Source: Saitoella complicata NRRL Y-17804 (taxonomy: Eukaryota; Ascomycota; Saitoellomycetes; Saitoellales; Saitoellaceae). From it: a stretch of DNA of 64,000 nt. The notes beneath the pieces were generated by a model. The model did no database searches and had not been told where the DNA came from. It saw only the letters and a program-made list of their open reading frames with translations. The stretch's first letter is position 1; each line of letters opens with the position of its first letter. The translations under genes were made by a program, and so were the position numbers. The stretch is taken from contig NW_017566993.1 in assembly GCF_001661265.1 (NCBI RefSeq), forward strand, positions 558,001 through 622,000, given 5' to 3'. Positions 20,881 through 31,877 of this stretch are shown here, in pieces.

Positions 20881-20938
20881 TGGTGTCTTTCAATATTCTA
20901 GCTGGCTAGATGCGATGCTTTCAGTCTTTTGGGTATAT
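20881..20938 (-). repeat. Inverted repeat, arm 2 (upstream of Maf)
   Basis: Opposite-strand copy of 19807-19863. It lies 163 bases ahead of the Maf ATG and 70 bases beyond the stop of the next gene. The rest of 20719-21008 shows no gene. Confidence 0.85.
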
Positions 20939-21008
20939 GAAATGCTGTAGATCCCGAACGCCGTATCCCATGCCCTTCTTCCTCCTTCATGCTTTCCCAT
21001 GCTCATGC

Positions 21009-21788
21009 TCAAGTATCCTTCTTTACACCCTTCTTAGCCTCCTTCGCAGCTCTCTTCTCCGCAGCTTTCGCCTCTTTCTTCAGTCTTTTGGCTTCTGCCT
21101 TTGCAGCGTCTTTCAGTCGACGCTTTTCGGCCTTTTTGACTTCTTTTTCGGCTGCTTTACGGGCTTCTCTTGCGAGTTTCTTTGCAGACTTATCTTCATC
21201 TGACGATCTTGACTTCTTCGACTTCTTGGATGAGGTAGAGTCACTGTCGTTCCGGCTGCGCTTCTTGCTTTTCGCCTTCTCCTCTGCCTCCGACGACACA
21301 ACACTCTCCGTAGTTGTTAACTGACTCGGCGGCGTAAAAGTTCCCTGCAACCCACTTCCCCTCACAAAAGCCTTATACAAGGGATTCTCCCATCCCCCAC
21401 CCTTAACCGCATTCACCATCGTAGCCTGCGCACTAACCAACCCCGTTCCATTCTTCGCAACACTCAATTTTTGGTCCAATACGACGGCACCAGAGGACGA
21501 CGAGACGGAGAGGTTTTTGAGTTGGGAGTTGAAGACGGAGTCCCACCAGGTATCGGCTTGGGCTGAGGCTTTGGTTTTCTTGCCGAGCTACACGATTGGG
21601 GGTCAGCGGACTGTCAAAGAGGAGGAGAATCGATCAAAGCATACACCGAGGGTATCGAACTTCTTCGAGGTCAGGATCGGTCGGGCGAGACCGCCTTCTT
21701 TGAGGGCGTTGCCTACACCCTTCCAACCCTGCTTCTTCAAGTACGCATCAGCATCGAATCGCTCCTTTGCCATCTTCAATCCTGCCAT
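21009..21788 (-). CDS. Nucleolar G-patch protein (Tma23/GPATCH4-like)
   Basis: Two exons on the minus strand, 21788-21645 and 21587-21009; 240 aa. An N-terminal G-patch is visible: 'AYLKKQGWKGVGNALKEGG' then 'KKFDTLG', joined over a 57-nt intron to 'LGKKTKASAQADTWWDSVF'. The C-terminal ~100 residues are a Lys/Ala/Glu-rich helix of many 'EAKRLKKEAK' type units, typical of nucleolar ribosome-biogenesis proteins. G-patch proteins of this kind usually activate DEAH RNA helicases; the partner here (e.g. Prp43) is inference. Divergent from the Ada3 gene with 164 bases between starts. Confidence 0.85.
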
Positions 21789-21952
21789 AATCCAACCGAG
21801 GAGTCCCTATCGCTGGAGGAGTCGAGAAATTGTTTATCAGCTGCGCCTGTATGCAGGGTGTGCATGTTCCACCACCGCACGAAGAATCGCGTCCAAACGA
21901 GAACCACCAGAAAAGCCCCTGAGATTTCCTGGGTGTGTATGCTGCATTTATC

Positions 21953-23745
21953 ATGAAGGGAGAGAAAGCTTCAGCAACAACCCGACACCCTCCGCCAAGT
22001 CCCCTGCCACCCCTCCTGTCAAACTACCTCTCCTCATCGTCAGATGCTGCTTCCATCCCCGACTCCTCCGCTCTCATCGACCTCAAAAATGACCTCTCCG
22101 CCCTGTCCGAACGCGCACAAGCCCGTGCAGACGCGTTCGAGCGTGATGCAAAGGAGTTACAGAAACGCGTTGAGGTGTTGAAGGAGAAGGAGAAAGAGAA
22201 GAGGGAGCAGAAGGAGGCGAGGAGGGAGGAAAGGGAGAGGGAGAAGGAGAAGGAGAGGGAGAGGTTGTCGAAGAAGACTGTGCCGGGCAAGAGTGTTCCG
22301 AGTGCATCTCCTGCTCCATCACCAGTTAAGGGTGCGAAGACGGTGCCGGGGAAGACGCCTGCGCCGCAGGTCAAGGCTGAACAGCGAGGTAGGCAGCACA
22401 CATCCCACCAAAAGTTCGTACTGACGCGCATACAGAACCAACTCCGGCGGCCGTTCCTCCTTCACCTGGTGCACAGCAGAAGAAACGCAAGCTCGAAACC
22501 CCCAAAGACCGCAAGGAAAAGGAAAAGAAAGTCAAAACCGTCTCGCCCTCCCTCGCCCCCGCACCCAGCGAACCCACTCTCCCCCGTCCACCACCACCAG
22601 TCTTCAATTTACCCCCACCAGCCGCCCCACCCGTTCCCGTCCGCGACCTCGATGCCCTCTGGGAAGCCGAACTAGTCTCCACCTACAACCCCACCGAACG
22701 CAGCAAACTCCTCGGCGTAGCCTCCTACCCAATCCTCGACCAATCCCAATTCCTCCCCGGCGCAGCCCCCAACGAAGACTTCTCCACCCGTCCCCAAAAA
22801 CCACCGAACCAAGTCAACATCGGAACCTACTACACCTACCTCGAACCCTACTTTCGGCCTTTTACGGAGGAGGATTTGGGGTTTTTGAGGGAGAGGGGGG
22901 ATCGGTTGGGGTGTTTTTTGGTGCCGCCGTTGGGGGTGCATTATATGGAGATGTGGGCGGATGAGGGGGATGCGTCGGGGGTGATGGGTGCGGGTGGGGA
23001 GGGTGGTCAGTATTATGTTCCTAAGGGGAACGCGGATGATTTGACGGATCAGTATCTCATGACGGAGGAGATCTCGTGTGGACCCCTGACGGAGCGGGTG
23101 TTGGCTGCACTTATCAAGGAGCAGGTTGCGGGGACAGAGGGATTGACGCTCGCGGACGGCGTCGAGGAGAACGGCGTCCAGGGCGCGAAAGAGGGCGGCG
23201 ACAAAGCCTGGAAAATCAGTCAAGTCAGGATGGATTACGTGGCTTTCGAGGAACGTCTCAAAAAAGAGCTACTCTACATCGGACTCCTAACCGAAGAAGA
23301 AGTCGACTGGTCCGCCCGCGAGGATGACGAGATCTGCGCACAGCTCCGAACACTCCAACGTCAACTCCGGACCGTCTCGACGGAAAATATCGCCCGAAAA
23401 CGCCGGCTGGCACAGCTGACAACTGAACAATTCGCCTACCAGGAATACACCACAATCCTCGACGACCTCGATAAACAAGTCGATACAGCTTACCTCAAAC
23501 GTACCCGTACCCACTCCAAATCCAAAAAGAAGTCCTCCTCCAAACACCCACTTGACAAAGATCAAGGAGTGGGAGAGGGTGTTAGGGTACTGATGGAGAG
23601 AAGGAGGAAGTGGATCGAGAAGTTGGGACCGGTGTTTTTGCCTGTGGAGAGGTTTGTGAGGGGATGTCCGAGGGAGAGTGTTTTCGCGGGTCTCGAGAAT
23701 GATATTAGGGAGTTGGAGGAGAGAGGGGAGGAGGAGGAGCAGTAG
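21953..23745 (+). CDS. SAGA/ADA histone acetyltransferase complex subunit Ada3 (Ngg1)
   Basis: Two exons, 21953-22388 and 22436-23745; 581 aa. Ada3 links Ada2-Gcn5 to SAGA and is needed for nucleosomal histone H3 acetylation. The N-terminal third has a strongly charged coiled coil ('ERDAKELQKRVEVLKEKEK' and a following KE/RE run) and Lys/Pro-rich linkers. A middle conserved block starts 'DLDALWEAELVSTYNPTER'. The C-terminal Ada3 domain (~390-560) has 'REDDEICAQLRTLQRQLR', 'NIARKRRLAQL' and 'YTTILDDLDKQVDTAYLKR', which are diagnostic. The intron is 47 nt, phase 1. Confidence 0.92.
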
Positions 23746-24170
23746 CTGTAGCTGTAGGTTTGAGAGGGGAGGAATAGGGGGTTGTAGGGGGGCTGATATC
23801 GCAGAACAGCGGTGAGTCCGAGTTGGAGGGGTTGGGTTGTGGGCTGGGTTAGCTTTGTGTTGGGAGGAAATGGTTGCAAGGCGTCCTGTCTTTATATTGG
23901 TGGTAATTGATTTATACACATTCTGCATGATTATGAAGATTACAAATCTATCAATCCGCACGAGCAATATCCATCATGCGTATCGCATGAAAGACCGCTC
24001 ACGATTGAACCATGGATCTGGCATTCCGGACACGGGATAAAGGTTATCACATCTGTTATAGCTTGCTAATATATCCACAGCATAACAAGCATATGGTTTC
24101 AGAGCAGTTTTTGGATCTTTTCGATGTTCCCTTTGGCTGTTCTCTAGACATAAATCTCGGGTACATACGC
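23746..24170. other. Convergent 3' spacer, Ada3 / Tpt1
   Basis: About 425 bases, turning AT-rich after 23880. No gene, RNA or repeat could be supported. Confidence 0.4.
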
Positions 24171-24964
24171 TCACAGCAGCAATTGACCCTTATCATCCTC
24201 GACTTTCTCGAAGAACTCAGGTGACAGTTTGCCCTCAGCATTTCCTTCAGTCAGGACCACTCCATTTGCACTCTGGTAGAACTTGATCCCCGCCTCAAGA
24301 GCCTTCTTCATATCTACGTACACAAACACCGTACAGCTCTTCCTCATACCGCTGATCACACCTTCCTCGCCAAACTTGCCGACAGCAAGATGAATATGAT
24401 TTCGCTTCATCTTGCTCAGTCCTTCCTGTTTGATCGCTTCCCATGGCTTCTTTGTCGTGCCGTGTACGCAGATCGGTAATGGCTCGGTAATTTCTGAAAG
24501 TTCGAGCGATTCAACCTGCAATGTGTGACCCTGATTTGCCCTGATCATCCATCCTTCTGGTGATGATTGTTGTAGATCTGTTGGTGGTAGTAGGGCATAT
24601 CGTTTCTTGTCATTGGTTTCGACAATATGCTGGATCTCTTCGAATGTGACGTTCTTGAATTTTGGCCGTGCCAGCTGTATGTCCCAGATTAGCAACCAAT
24701 CTGGACCAGCATATCCGGAATGCACACAATGTCTTTAAGAATCACATAACCGTCCTCGCGCATCTCCAGCCCCTCTTTTGCTGCTCCATGTCGCAGGATG
24801 TAAGATAGTGATTTTGATAGTTGGACTTCTGGTGAGTCATTTGGTCTGCCTCTTCCCCCTCTCGTTCTCGGCTTCTTGTCGCCCTGGGGCTGCTGAGGAC
24901 CTGTATATGCAGTACTGGCCATTCTGACTGATCTTTGGGTAATTACTTGCCGGAGTCCGTTCAT
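24171..24964 (-). CDS. tRNA 2'-phosphotransferase (Tpt1/KptA)
   Basis: Transfers the splice-junction 2'-phosphate of spliced tRNA to NAD+, the last step of fungal tRNA splicing. Two exons on the minus strand, 24964-24728 and 24674-24171; 246 aa. The N-terminal lobe starts 'VQLSKSLSYILRHGAAKEGL'. The C-terminal ADP-ribosyltransferase lobe includes 'WMIRANQGHTLQVESL', 'ICVHGTTKKPWEAIKQEGL' and 'MKRNHIHLAVG', the substrate- and NAD-binding motifs of the family. The 53-nt intron falls after 'ILKDI'. A second ATG at codon 15 (24922) gives a shorter form; the longer leader MNGLRQVITQRSVRM is basic and could favour mitochondria. The gene is divergent from the SDH anchor subunit with 187 bases between. 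Confidence 0.93.
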
Positions 24965-25151
24965 ACACTTTCGATATCGATATCTACGTTACTAGCCTGA
25001 ATGCATATCTGAATTAATAATTAACAAGCTCGATTATTCCAGCCAATGAGCGTCCTAACTTTGCGGCGAGTTCCGGTCGGCCGTACCCCGCGAAAGTCCG
25101 TGCAGCACTGCCGAGGAAACACCATAAAGAATATACCCTCAGATATCAGCA

Positions 25152-25704
25152 ATGGCAGCTCTCCGTACCGCTTTCCGCCCTGCGGCCAAGTCCATCATCA
25201 CTCCCGCTCGTGTTGCGGCTTTCCGTACCAGTGCGTATCCCTATATTTCGTCTCATGGACGCCTCCTCCGGCGATCAGAGTGCTGACCTTTTGCCCATAG
25301 CTGCTCCCCTTCGCATCGGTGCAGCCGGTCCTCAGGTTATTCAGGGAACCGTCAATGACCCTGCCCCTATCCCTCCCGTCTCTAGGAGCCACGGTTCCTA
25401 CCACTGGGACTTTGAGCGTCTCGTTTCCATTGCTCTCGTCCCCTTGACCGTTGCGCCCTTCGTCGCTGGTTCCGTCTCTCCAGTGATGGACGCTGTTCTC
25501 TGCAGTGCTCTCGTCATTCACTCTCACATCGGTTTCGACGCCTGTGTGACCGACTACATTCCCGAACGCAAATACAAGAAGCTCGCCCCTTTCGCGACAT
25601 GGGCTCTCCGTGGGGCTACTGCCACCGTATTGTACGGATTGTACCAGTTTGAGACGAACGACGTTGGAATTGTTGAGGGTATTAAGAAGGTCTGGACCGC
25701 ATAA
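25152..25704 (+). CDS. Succinate dehydrogenase membrane anchor subunit (SDH4/CybS)
   Basis: Two exons, 25152-25230 and 25301-25704; 160 aa. Residues 1-27 (MAALRTAFRPAAKSIITPAR...) are a typical Arg-rich mitochondrial presequence, and the intron sits at its end. The mature part has three hydrophobic helices; 'SALVIHSHIGFDACVTDY' holds the heme-ligand His and the quinone-site Asp region of CybS, and the C-terminus ends 'GIVEGIKKVWTA'. It anchors the complex II catalytic dimer in the inner membrane and binds heme b/ubiquinone. The remaining spacer (25705-25980) appears to be 3' sequence only. Confidence 0.94.
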
Positions 25705-25980
25705 AGTAATGAAGGGGGTTTTGAGAGGTTGGGGGTGGAAGTTCTGAGGCGGCGATGAACCCGAGTGAAAATAACGGGCGTTTGTATGTTACGTTTGTCG
25801 AGCCAATTTATATCATTGATTTCATTGCACTCAAAGACACTTCGGCCAGTCGTTGCAATTGAATCAATCGCAAGTGAGAAGGAGAGGAAAAGGTATCAAT
25901 ATCCGAGAATAACGCCGGCGACTGTAAGAAAACCAACACGCATAGCAAAACACAACGCCACAGAAAATACTTTCAGCTCT

Positions 25981-26900
25981 TCATCTCTTCTTCTCGTTAC
26001 TCCCCCGATTCTTCCTCTTTCTCTCCTGGTTTCCTCCGCCAAGCCCAAAGAAGTTCCTACCGCTACCCACCGAGCCCTCATGCCCAGCTCCTTCGTCGAT
26101 GTCCATGGCGTCGTCGTTAAAACCTGCCTTGCCCTTGCCTTTACCCTTGCTCTTCTCTTGCTGCGCCTTGAGCTCGTCTGTAATTTTATCGCACTTCGCC
26201 GCATGTGCAGCGTCAGCGTGCTCTTTCTCTTTCCTTGCTTCGGCAATATCTCTCAGTTTGTCATCGATATCCTGCAATACACCAGTACAGGCAGCATCCC
26301 ACGTGGTCAATATCGCTAACATTTTGTCCACGGTCTTGGTGTCTGACAATTCGATATCTCGGCCCTTCGTACGAGATACGCGGAAGGATTGAGTAGCAGC
26401 ATCCATCTTTCCGTCAATCAGACCCGCATATATTGCGGTAATAATGAGTACGCGCAGTGCCGAGTCAGAAGATAGGTCAAGAGTAGACATGAGGTCGGTG
26501 TAAGGGAGTGTATGCGCACTGGCTATTGACGCAAGGGAGACGAGAGTCAACACTTTCAGCTTGGCGAGCTGAGCATCTGACAAAGGAGGATATGCATCGG
26601 AATTGCCTGTAGAACAGGGGACCATCGGTTAGCAAACAGAGGTTGCATTTGTTCACGACCAATTCTACCTTTATAGTCCATATAGGTCCCATACGCGAAC
26701 AGCCTCAACATCTCCCACTCCTTACCTCCTTGCAACGCTTTGATACTCTCGGTTTCCAGTAACTCCCCATAATTGTACAATCCTGGAGCCGCAGTTGCCT
26801 GTGAGACAAGGTCGGCGGCGGCCTTGCCCTTTGCGGACTTGGCAAGGAGGAGGAAGGGTGTAAGCTTCGGGTCCGTAGCCTGAGAGGGTATTGGTGTCAT
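25981..26900 (-). CDS. COP9 signalosome subunit 7 (CSN7), PCI domain
   Basis: Two exons on the minus strand, 26900-26669 and 26606-25981; 285 aa. The signalosome removes Nedd8 from cullins. Residues ~15-165 form the helical-repeat/PCI domain: 'LYNYGELLETESIKALQGG', 'LRLFAYGTYMDYKG', 'LTLVSLASIASAHTLPYTDL' and 'AIYAGLIDGKMDAATQSFRV', the winged-helix part typical of CSN7 (eIF3m and Rpn relatives differ here). A coiled coil follows ('DKLRDIAEARKEKEHADAA'), then a Gly/Lys-rich and basic tail ending NEKKR. The 62-nt intron is phase 1. Confidence 0.88.
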
Positions 26901-27356
26901 TGTGCTGATTGGGATCTGGTGTAGGGGTCTTTTGGTATGCCTTCCGTGGGGAGCACTTGGATGTACGTCAGGTTATCACGTGGAGATAGAGACGGGGACG
27001 AGTCAAGCTATGCGATGGAACTGCTCCAATTTGGAAACAGGCTTTTGAAAAGAAGATGAGCCCGCCCGATCTTTGCTTCTCGCCAGATCTTGGTGCTGGG
27101 GAGGTGCATTTTCAACCAATCAGAGACCGGTCGACCACCCGCAATCCTCGTTCGCACGAAAGTCATGACAAGCTCCCAGCATAATCATAACATGAATGCT
27201 GTCTGAAATACTACTATTTATATTCTACTACAAGGAGTTATTGTTATCACAATCCGTGTATGTCCCTTCCTCTCCCCGGGTCAGGGCGGCCGGGATTTTG
27301 GCGACTAGGTACACTGCAATTGGTCGAACATCATCACCACCATATATCCCAAAGCA
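26901..27356. promoter_or_regulatory. Divergent spacer, CSN7 / MPP beta
   Basis: About 455 bases carrying both promoters. No supported gene. A CCAAT (27116-27120, 'CAACCAATCAGAG') is present about 240 bases before the MPP start. Confidence 0.4.
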
Positions 27357-28946
27357 ATGGCATCGAGGATTTCGTCTCTCGCCCGTGTCGGCACAAATGC
27401 CCGCATGACCTTCGGCATGCGTCGCTTCTACGCTTCCGCTCCCTCGTTCACCCCGAAGACGAAGACCACCACCTTGCCCAACGGCTTCACCGTACGTTGA
27501 TCTACGCCATCGGAGCGACAAGAAGGACAAAGACTGATTTGGACACGTTTTAGGTCGCTACTGAGTCCTCTCCCTACGCACAGACCGCTACTGTTGGTGT
27601 TTGGATCGACGCTGGATCCCGTGCTGAGGACTCCAAGAACAACGGCACTGCTCACTTCTTGGAGCACCTCGCCTTCAAGGTGCGCACCCCGGACGTCGAA
27701 CCATGCAAAGTTTGATTGCTTACGTTGTTTGCACAGGGTACCAAGTCCCGGACACGCGAGCAGCTCGAGAAGGAGATTGAGTTCAGGGGATCTCACTTGA
27801 ACGCCTACACTGTATGCATATTCGCTTCGCCGTCTATCTTTGCAGGTACTAACTTTATCTCTATAGTCCCGTGAGCAGACCGTCTACTACGCCAAGACTT
27901 TTAAGGACGACGTTCCCGCCGCCGTTGATGTCCTCGCCGACATTCTCCTTAACTCTAAGCTTGAGGAGTCCGCTATTGAGCAGGAGCGTGGTGTCATCCT
28001 CCAGGAGTCCGACGAGGTTGACAAGCAGCTCGAGGAGGTTGTCTTCGACCACCTTCACGCCACCGCGTTCCAGCACCAGCCTCTCGGCCAGACTATCCTC
28101 GGTCCCCGGGATAACATCAGGAAGATTACCCGTGACGACATTACCTCCTACATCAAGCAGAACTACACCGCTGACCGCATGGTTCTCGTCGGTGCTGGTG
28201 GTGTTGAGCACGATGCCTTGGTTAAGCTCGCCGAGAAGCACTTCGGTAATCTCCCTACCTCCCAGAACGCTATTGGCTTTGGTACGGCCCGTGGCCCGAA
28301 GCCTCAGTTCGTCGGTTCTGAAGTCCGTGTTCGTGACGACACCATGCCCGCCGCCCACATCGCTATCGCCGTCGAGGGTGTCTCGTGGAAACACCCCGAC
28401 TACTTCACCATGCTCGTCATGCAGTCGATCATCGGTAACTGGGACCGTGCCCTCGGTAACGCCTCCGAGTTGGGCTCCCGCCTCTCCCACATGGTCTCCA
28501 AGAACCACCTCGCCAACTCCTACTCTTCCTTCTCCACCAGCTACGCCGACACCGGTCTCTGGGGTATCTACATGGTCTCCGAGAACCTTACCCAGCTTGA
28601 TGACCTTATCCACTTCACCTTGAAGGAGTGGTCCCGTCTTTCTACCTCCCCTACTGAGGCCGAGGTCGAGCGTGCAAAGGCTCAGCTCCGTGGTGCTTTG
28701 TTGCTCTCCCTTGACTCTACCACCGCCGTCGCTGAGGACATTGGTCGCCAAATCGTCACCACCGGTCGCCGTATGACCCCTGCTGAAATTGAGCGTCACA
28801 TTGGCAAGATTACTGTTGAGGATGTTAAGCGTGTTGCCCAGGAGAAGTTGTGGGACCAGGACGTCGCCATGGCTGCTATCGGTCCTATCGAGGGTATCCT
28901 TGACTACAACAGAATCCGCACCGACATGTCCTTGAACAGGTACTAA
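27357..28946 (+). CDS. Mitochondrial processing peptidase beta subunit (Mas1)
   Basis: Catalytic subunit that cleaves mitochondrial presequences; matrix. Exons 27357-27491, 27554-27679, 27737-27811, 27867-28946; 471 aa. Residues 1-~25 form an Arg-rich presequence ending 'MRRFYAS'. The zinc site is the inverted HxxEH motif in '[17 protein letters not shown]' (His79, Glu82, His83), with the downstream Glu in 'EQTVYY...[16 protein letters not shown]'. These active-site residues separate MPP beta from the core-1 subunit of complex III, where they are usually lost. The C-terminal half is the second, inactive M16 domain. All three introns are phase 0 and crowd into the first 455 bases. Codon use is strongly biased to C-ending codons, as expected for high expression. 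Confidence 0.96.
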
Positions 28947-29271
28947 GCGGGTGACGTTTGTAATGACGGTAATTGTGTAAAGATATGAAAAAGTGAGGTG
29001 CGGAGGGAGGAACCGGCGGAAAAGAGAAACGCTGGATTGTATATCATTTCTTGATTGTTTAGCGGTTGGGATATAGGCAATAAAGAAAATCTTAATACTC
29101 TAGATCTGCATGCACCTGTGAAGTTTAGGTAATGGTCGATTCTGTAAGGTTACCCATCGGCCTTGCCGACGTTGTATGTGCCAGAGGACAACTACAACCT
29201 TTAGACTCGGCTGCCGCGACCATGAATGGTTATGATTTATTGATAATCCCACGCCCGTTGACCAAAACTCG
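28947..29271. other. Convergent 3' spacer, MPP beta / auxin efflux carrier
   Basis: About 325 bases; nothing beyond probable 3' ends of the two facing genes. Confidence 0.4.
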
Positions 29272-30831
29272 TCAATAAAGAATGTTAATGGAATATGCCA
29301 CAGTCGCCGTCAATGTAATCAACATCAACGCATACTGCAAAATCAAAAAACTCGACAATGCATCCAACTGCTCATCCGGACTCTCCTCCGGCGGACAAAA
29401 GATCTGCGTCAAATAAACCTGCGTGGTAGCCGTCGGTACAGCTCCACACAAGATAATCACAAACTGCAACATCTTCGCGTCGTCTGGGATTAGAGACGTG
29501 CGTGCTAAGCCTGTCGTCCACGCGATTCCGATGATTGGGATGACTACGAGTTTAAGAATTGCCATTGAGGCGATTGACCACAGACTCGGAATGCGTTTCA
29601 GGGAGAGGCGGGAAAGGGATGCGCCCAAGATCGCCAGACCGCAGGGAACGGAGGCGTTTCCGATGAATGTTGCGGTCTCGAGGATGATTTCGAGGGGTGG
29701 TTGGCCGTCTGGGGCATTCTTGATGCCTTCGGAGAGACCAGAGACGAAGAGTGCTTTTAGTTTTGGGATGACGGCGATGATGATGGAGAGGATGAGGGAG
29801 ATTGTTGGTGGAGTAAGGAAGGTGTTGAGTAGGGAGTGAGCTTTTCGCCAGAAGGTTGGTTTCGGTGGGGGTGCGGAGGGTGATATGGAGGGTTTTCGGC
29901 TGTGTAGTGTTTGGTCTGATGAACGCCTTTGCCAAGGCTGGTCGGCGGTCTGGTTTGACTTGATCCTGCTGATCGCCAGCGAATCCGCCGTAGCGATTCT
30001 GGTAATAGGTGCGAACGACTCCAGTGCAGCTGGAAACAACTGGCTATCATCCACAGTCTCATCTTTATAGTCTGGCTTTGCTCGCGTAGTCACCATGGAT
30101 GTCGGTTTCGGCCCCGAACTCTTCGATGGCCGCCTCTTCATCTCCGTCATCGGAATTCCATCCTTCAACTCCTGTGTCCTCATCTTCAACGGTCCCTGAA
30201 GTTCCCGCTCCTTCGATTCAACCATCTTCGTGTCCTCCGCCTCGGACTGTATAGCCGTGGGACTGCTCACAGCCGTAACCGGCGGTGACTCCTCCGGATC
30301 CGCAACAGCGACGGCAGGATGCGTAAAATCCCGTGCAATGAGGGCCATCCCATTCAACGGAAACATCGTCACAAAGAACACGATGATGAAGATGCTCACA
30401 TATGCCACTCCCAATGACTGGTCCTCCTCCGTAAACGGCGCTGCATTAGTGAGCGTCAAAACGAAAGCGAGCGGTAGGTCACCCCAATTACTCCATATCC
30501 CCGCCGCAACAACCCCATTCCTCCAAGCCCTCGGCACAGGCGTCAACCACCTCACCAACAACCCCGTTATCAACCCACACACCTGATAAAAAATCCCACT
30601 CAATATTAACACTCCGAGCTGCGGAATATTCTGTGAATCGATCGAGGGGACGATTTTGGAGAAGAGGAGGGCGGGGAGGAAGAAGTTTATGGCGATGAGG
30701 GAGAGGGAGCGGGAGGCGGCGGGGGTGAGGATTTGTTTGTGGGAGAGCCAGACGCCGCCGAGGGCTGTTATGGCCATTTTTATGATTGGCTTGACGGCGA
30801 TGAAGATGAGTTCGCCGACTGAGGCGCCCAT
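29272..30831 (-). CDS. PIN-like auxin efflux carrier family membrane protein
   Basis: Intronless, 519 aa. Five N-terminal hydrophobic segments ('VKPIIKMAITALGGVWLSHK', 'LSLIAINFFLPALLFSKI', 'LGVLILSGIFYQVCGLITG' and so on), a ~190-residue polar cytosolic loop, then five C-terminal segments ('PTISLILSIIIAVIPKLKAL', 'IIGIAWTTGLARTSLIP', 'VIILCGAVPTATTQVYL'). This two-bundle topology with the conserved 'FLPALLFS' and 'NWGDLPLAFV' is that of the auxin efflux carrier (PIN/PILS) family. Fungal members, such as fission yeast homologues, reside in ER or vacuolar membranes; the substrate is not known and need not be auxin. Confidence 0.9.
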   Translation of the reverse strand: MGASVGELIFIAVKPIIKMAITALGGVWLSHKQILTPAASRSLSLIAINFFLPALLFSKIVPSIDSQNIPQLGVLILSGIFYQVCGLITGLLVRWLTPVPRAWRNGVVAAGIWSNWGDLPLAFVLTLTNAAPFTEEDQSLGVAYVSIFIIVFFVTMFPLNGMALIARDFTHPAVAVADPEESPPVTAVSSPTAIQSEAEDTKMVESKERELQGPLKMRTQELKDGIPMTEMKRRPSKSSGPKPTSMVTTRAKPDYKDETVDDSQLFPAALESFAPITRIATADSLAISRIKSNQTADQPWQRRSSDQTLHSRKPSISPSAPPPKPTFWRKAHSLLNTFLTPPTISLILSIIIAVIPKLKALFVSGLSEGIKNAPDGQPPLEIILETATFIGNASVPCGLAILGASLSRLSLKRIPSLWSIASMAILKLVVIPIIGIAWTTGLARTSLIPDDAKMLQFVIILCGAVPTATTQVYLTQIFCPPEESPDEQLDALSSFLILQYALMLITLTATVAYSINILY

Positions 30832-31465
30832 GATGAATGAATGAACTGGATAACTGCAAGCTGCGTTATCGTGGTAGGAGGCTCATTCAATGTCCGCGGC
30901 CGTACTGGAGGATCTCAGTCAAGAGTTGGATTTGTGCAATAAGTGTCATATACGTCGGATCTACGAGTGTAGCGCGTCGGTGGCAGGTGCGTGCAGCTGG
31001 GTCTCTCCCCACCGCCAAAACCTTATCGGAGGAATGATATACCGAGGTGTCCACCAAGTCAGACTTTCATCCAAATTCCTTGCCTTCCTGAGAAACATGT
31101 TCGACCAAGGGACGCGAGAAGCATTTCGACGTCGAATTCGAATTGAGACGCACGTGCACGTGCACCCTCGAACACCGAGAAGATCAAATCTGCGTCATAC
31201 GACACGACAAATTCTCCGGTCTCACCCGTTATGTAGAATTCGGAAAATCCCATCTGAACCACTCTAACTAGCGGTAACGTGAATTGCAACTGCCGACGGA
31301 GGGGCCCCTAAGGGTTTCGATGCTCCGATGCCGTTGTCATGCTACACCCCTCCTCTGTCTACGATCGATTGCAATCGCGAGATATCAATCTGTAAACCTT
31401 ACCATGGAAGCATGTCTCCAGCGTCCACATGACGCGGTCACCCGCGCTTTACAACCCTCGCTCAG
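30832..31465. promoter_or_regulatory. Upstream region of the auxin-carrier gene, left flank of the transposon
   Basis: About 630 bases with no supported gene. It contains overlapping E-boxes in GCACGTGCACGTGC (31150-31163), a GGGGCCCC palindrome (31301-31308), and one copy of a 19-bp direct repeat (31282-31300) that recurs beyond the transposon. Confidence 0.45.
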
Positions 31466-31490
31466 TGGGGGTAGTCGAACCTCTGCAAAA
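31466..31490 (+). repeat. Harbinger terminal inverted repeat, left
   Basis: Begins TGGGGGTAGTCGAACCTCTG and ends CAAAA; the reverse complement of 33466-33490 with one mismatch. Confidence 0.88.
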
Positions 31491-31517
31491 AGATAATAGC
31501 TTGATTTTGAATCGCGC

Positions 31518-31533
31518 GGTTGCCATGGCAACC
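31518..31533. promoter_or_regulatory. Perfect X-box (RFX-type) palindrome
   Basis: GGTTGCCATGGCAACC is a 16-base perfect palindrome containing GTTGCCATGGCAAC, the ideal RFX/Crt1 recognition form. It lies inside the transposon, 52 bases from its left end. Whether it is used is unknown. Confidence 0.55.
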
Positions 31534-31877
31534 CATGCATAAACATCCATTATTTTTGCGCGGTGCTCGAGCAGGGTCGTTAAAATAATCGCTTAAAAGA
31601 TAATCGAGTAGGGCGAGCCGATGCGCCCAATTAGGAAATTGATGCAGATTTCACTCAGGGTCTGCGCATGATCTGCATAGCTACGTTGTGGCTGACCCGG
31701 CTGCCTCGAGGCAAACTCACTACCATGATATTAACGTGCCATTCCCAAATGCCTCAAAGAAGCCTGAAACGACAACTGCGCAACGCGATCATTCGTTATT
31801 GACAGTCCAGAGAGGCTGAATTGCCCTCTCGCCCATTGTCGATCTCGGACCATTTCAACAGCTTAGAAAATGCTGCT

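Noticed and set aside
27861-28799. Long frames opposite and in another phase of MPP beta
   Set aside because: Shadows of the biased MPP beta gene; they have no domain.
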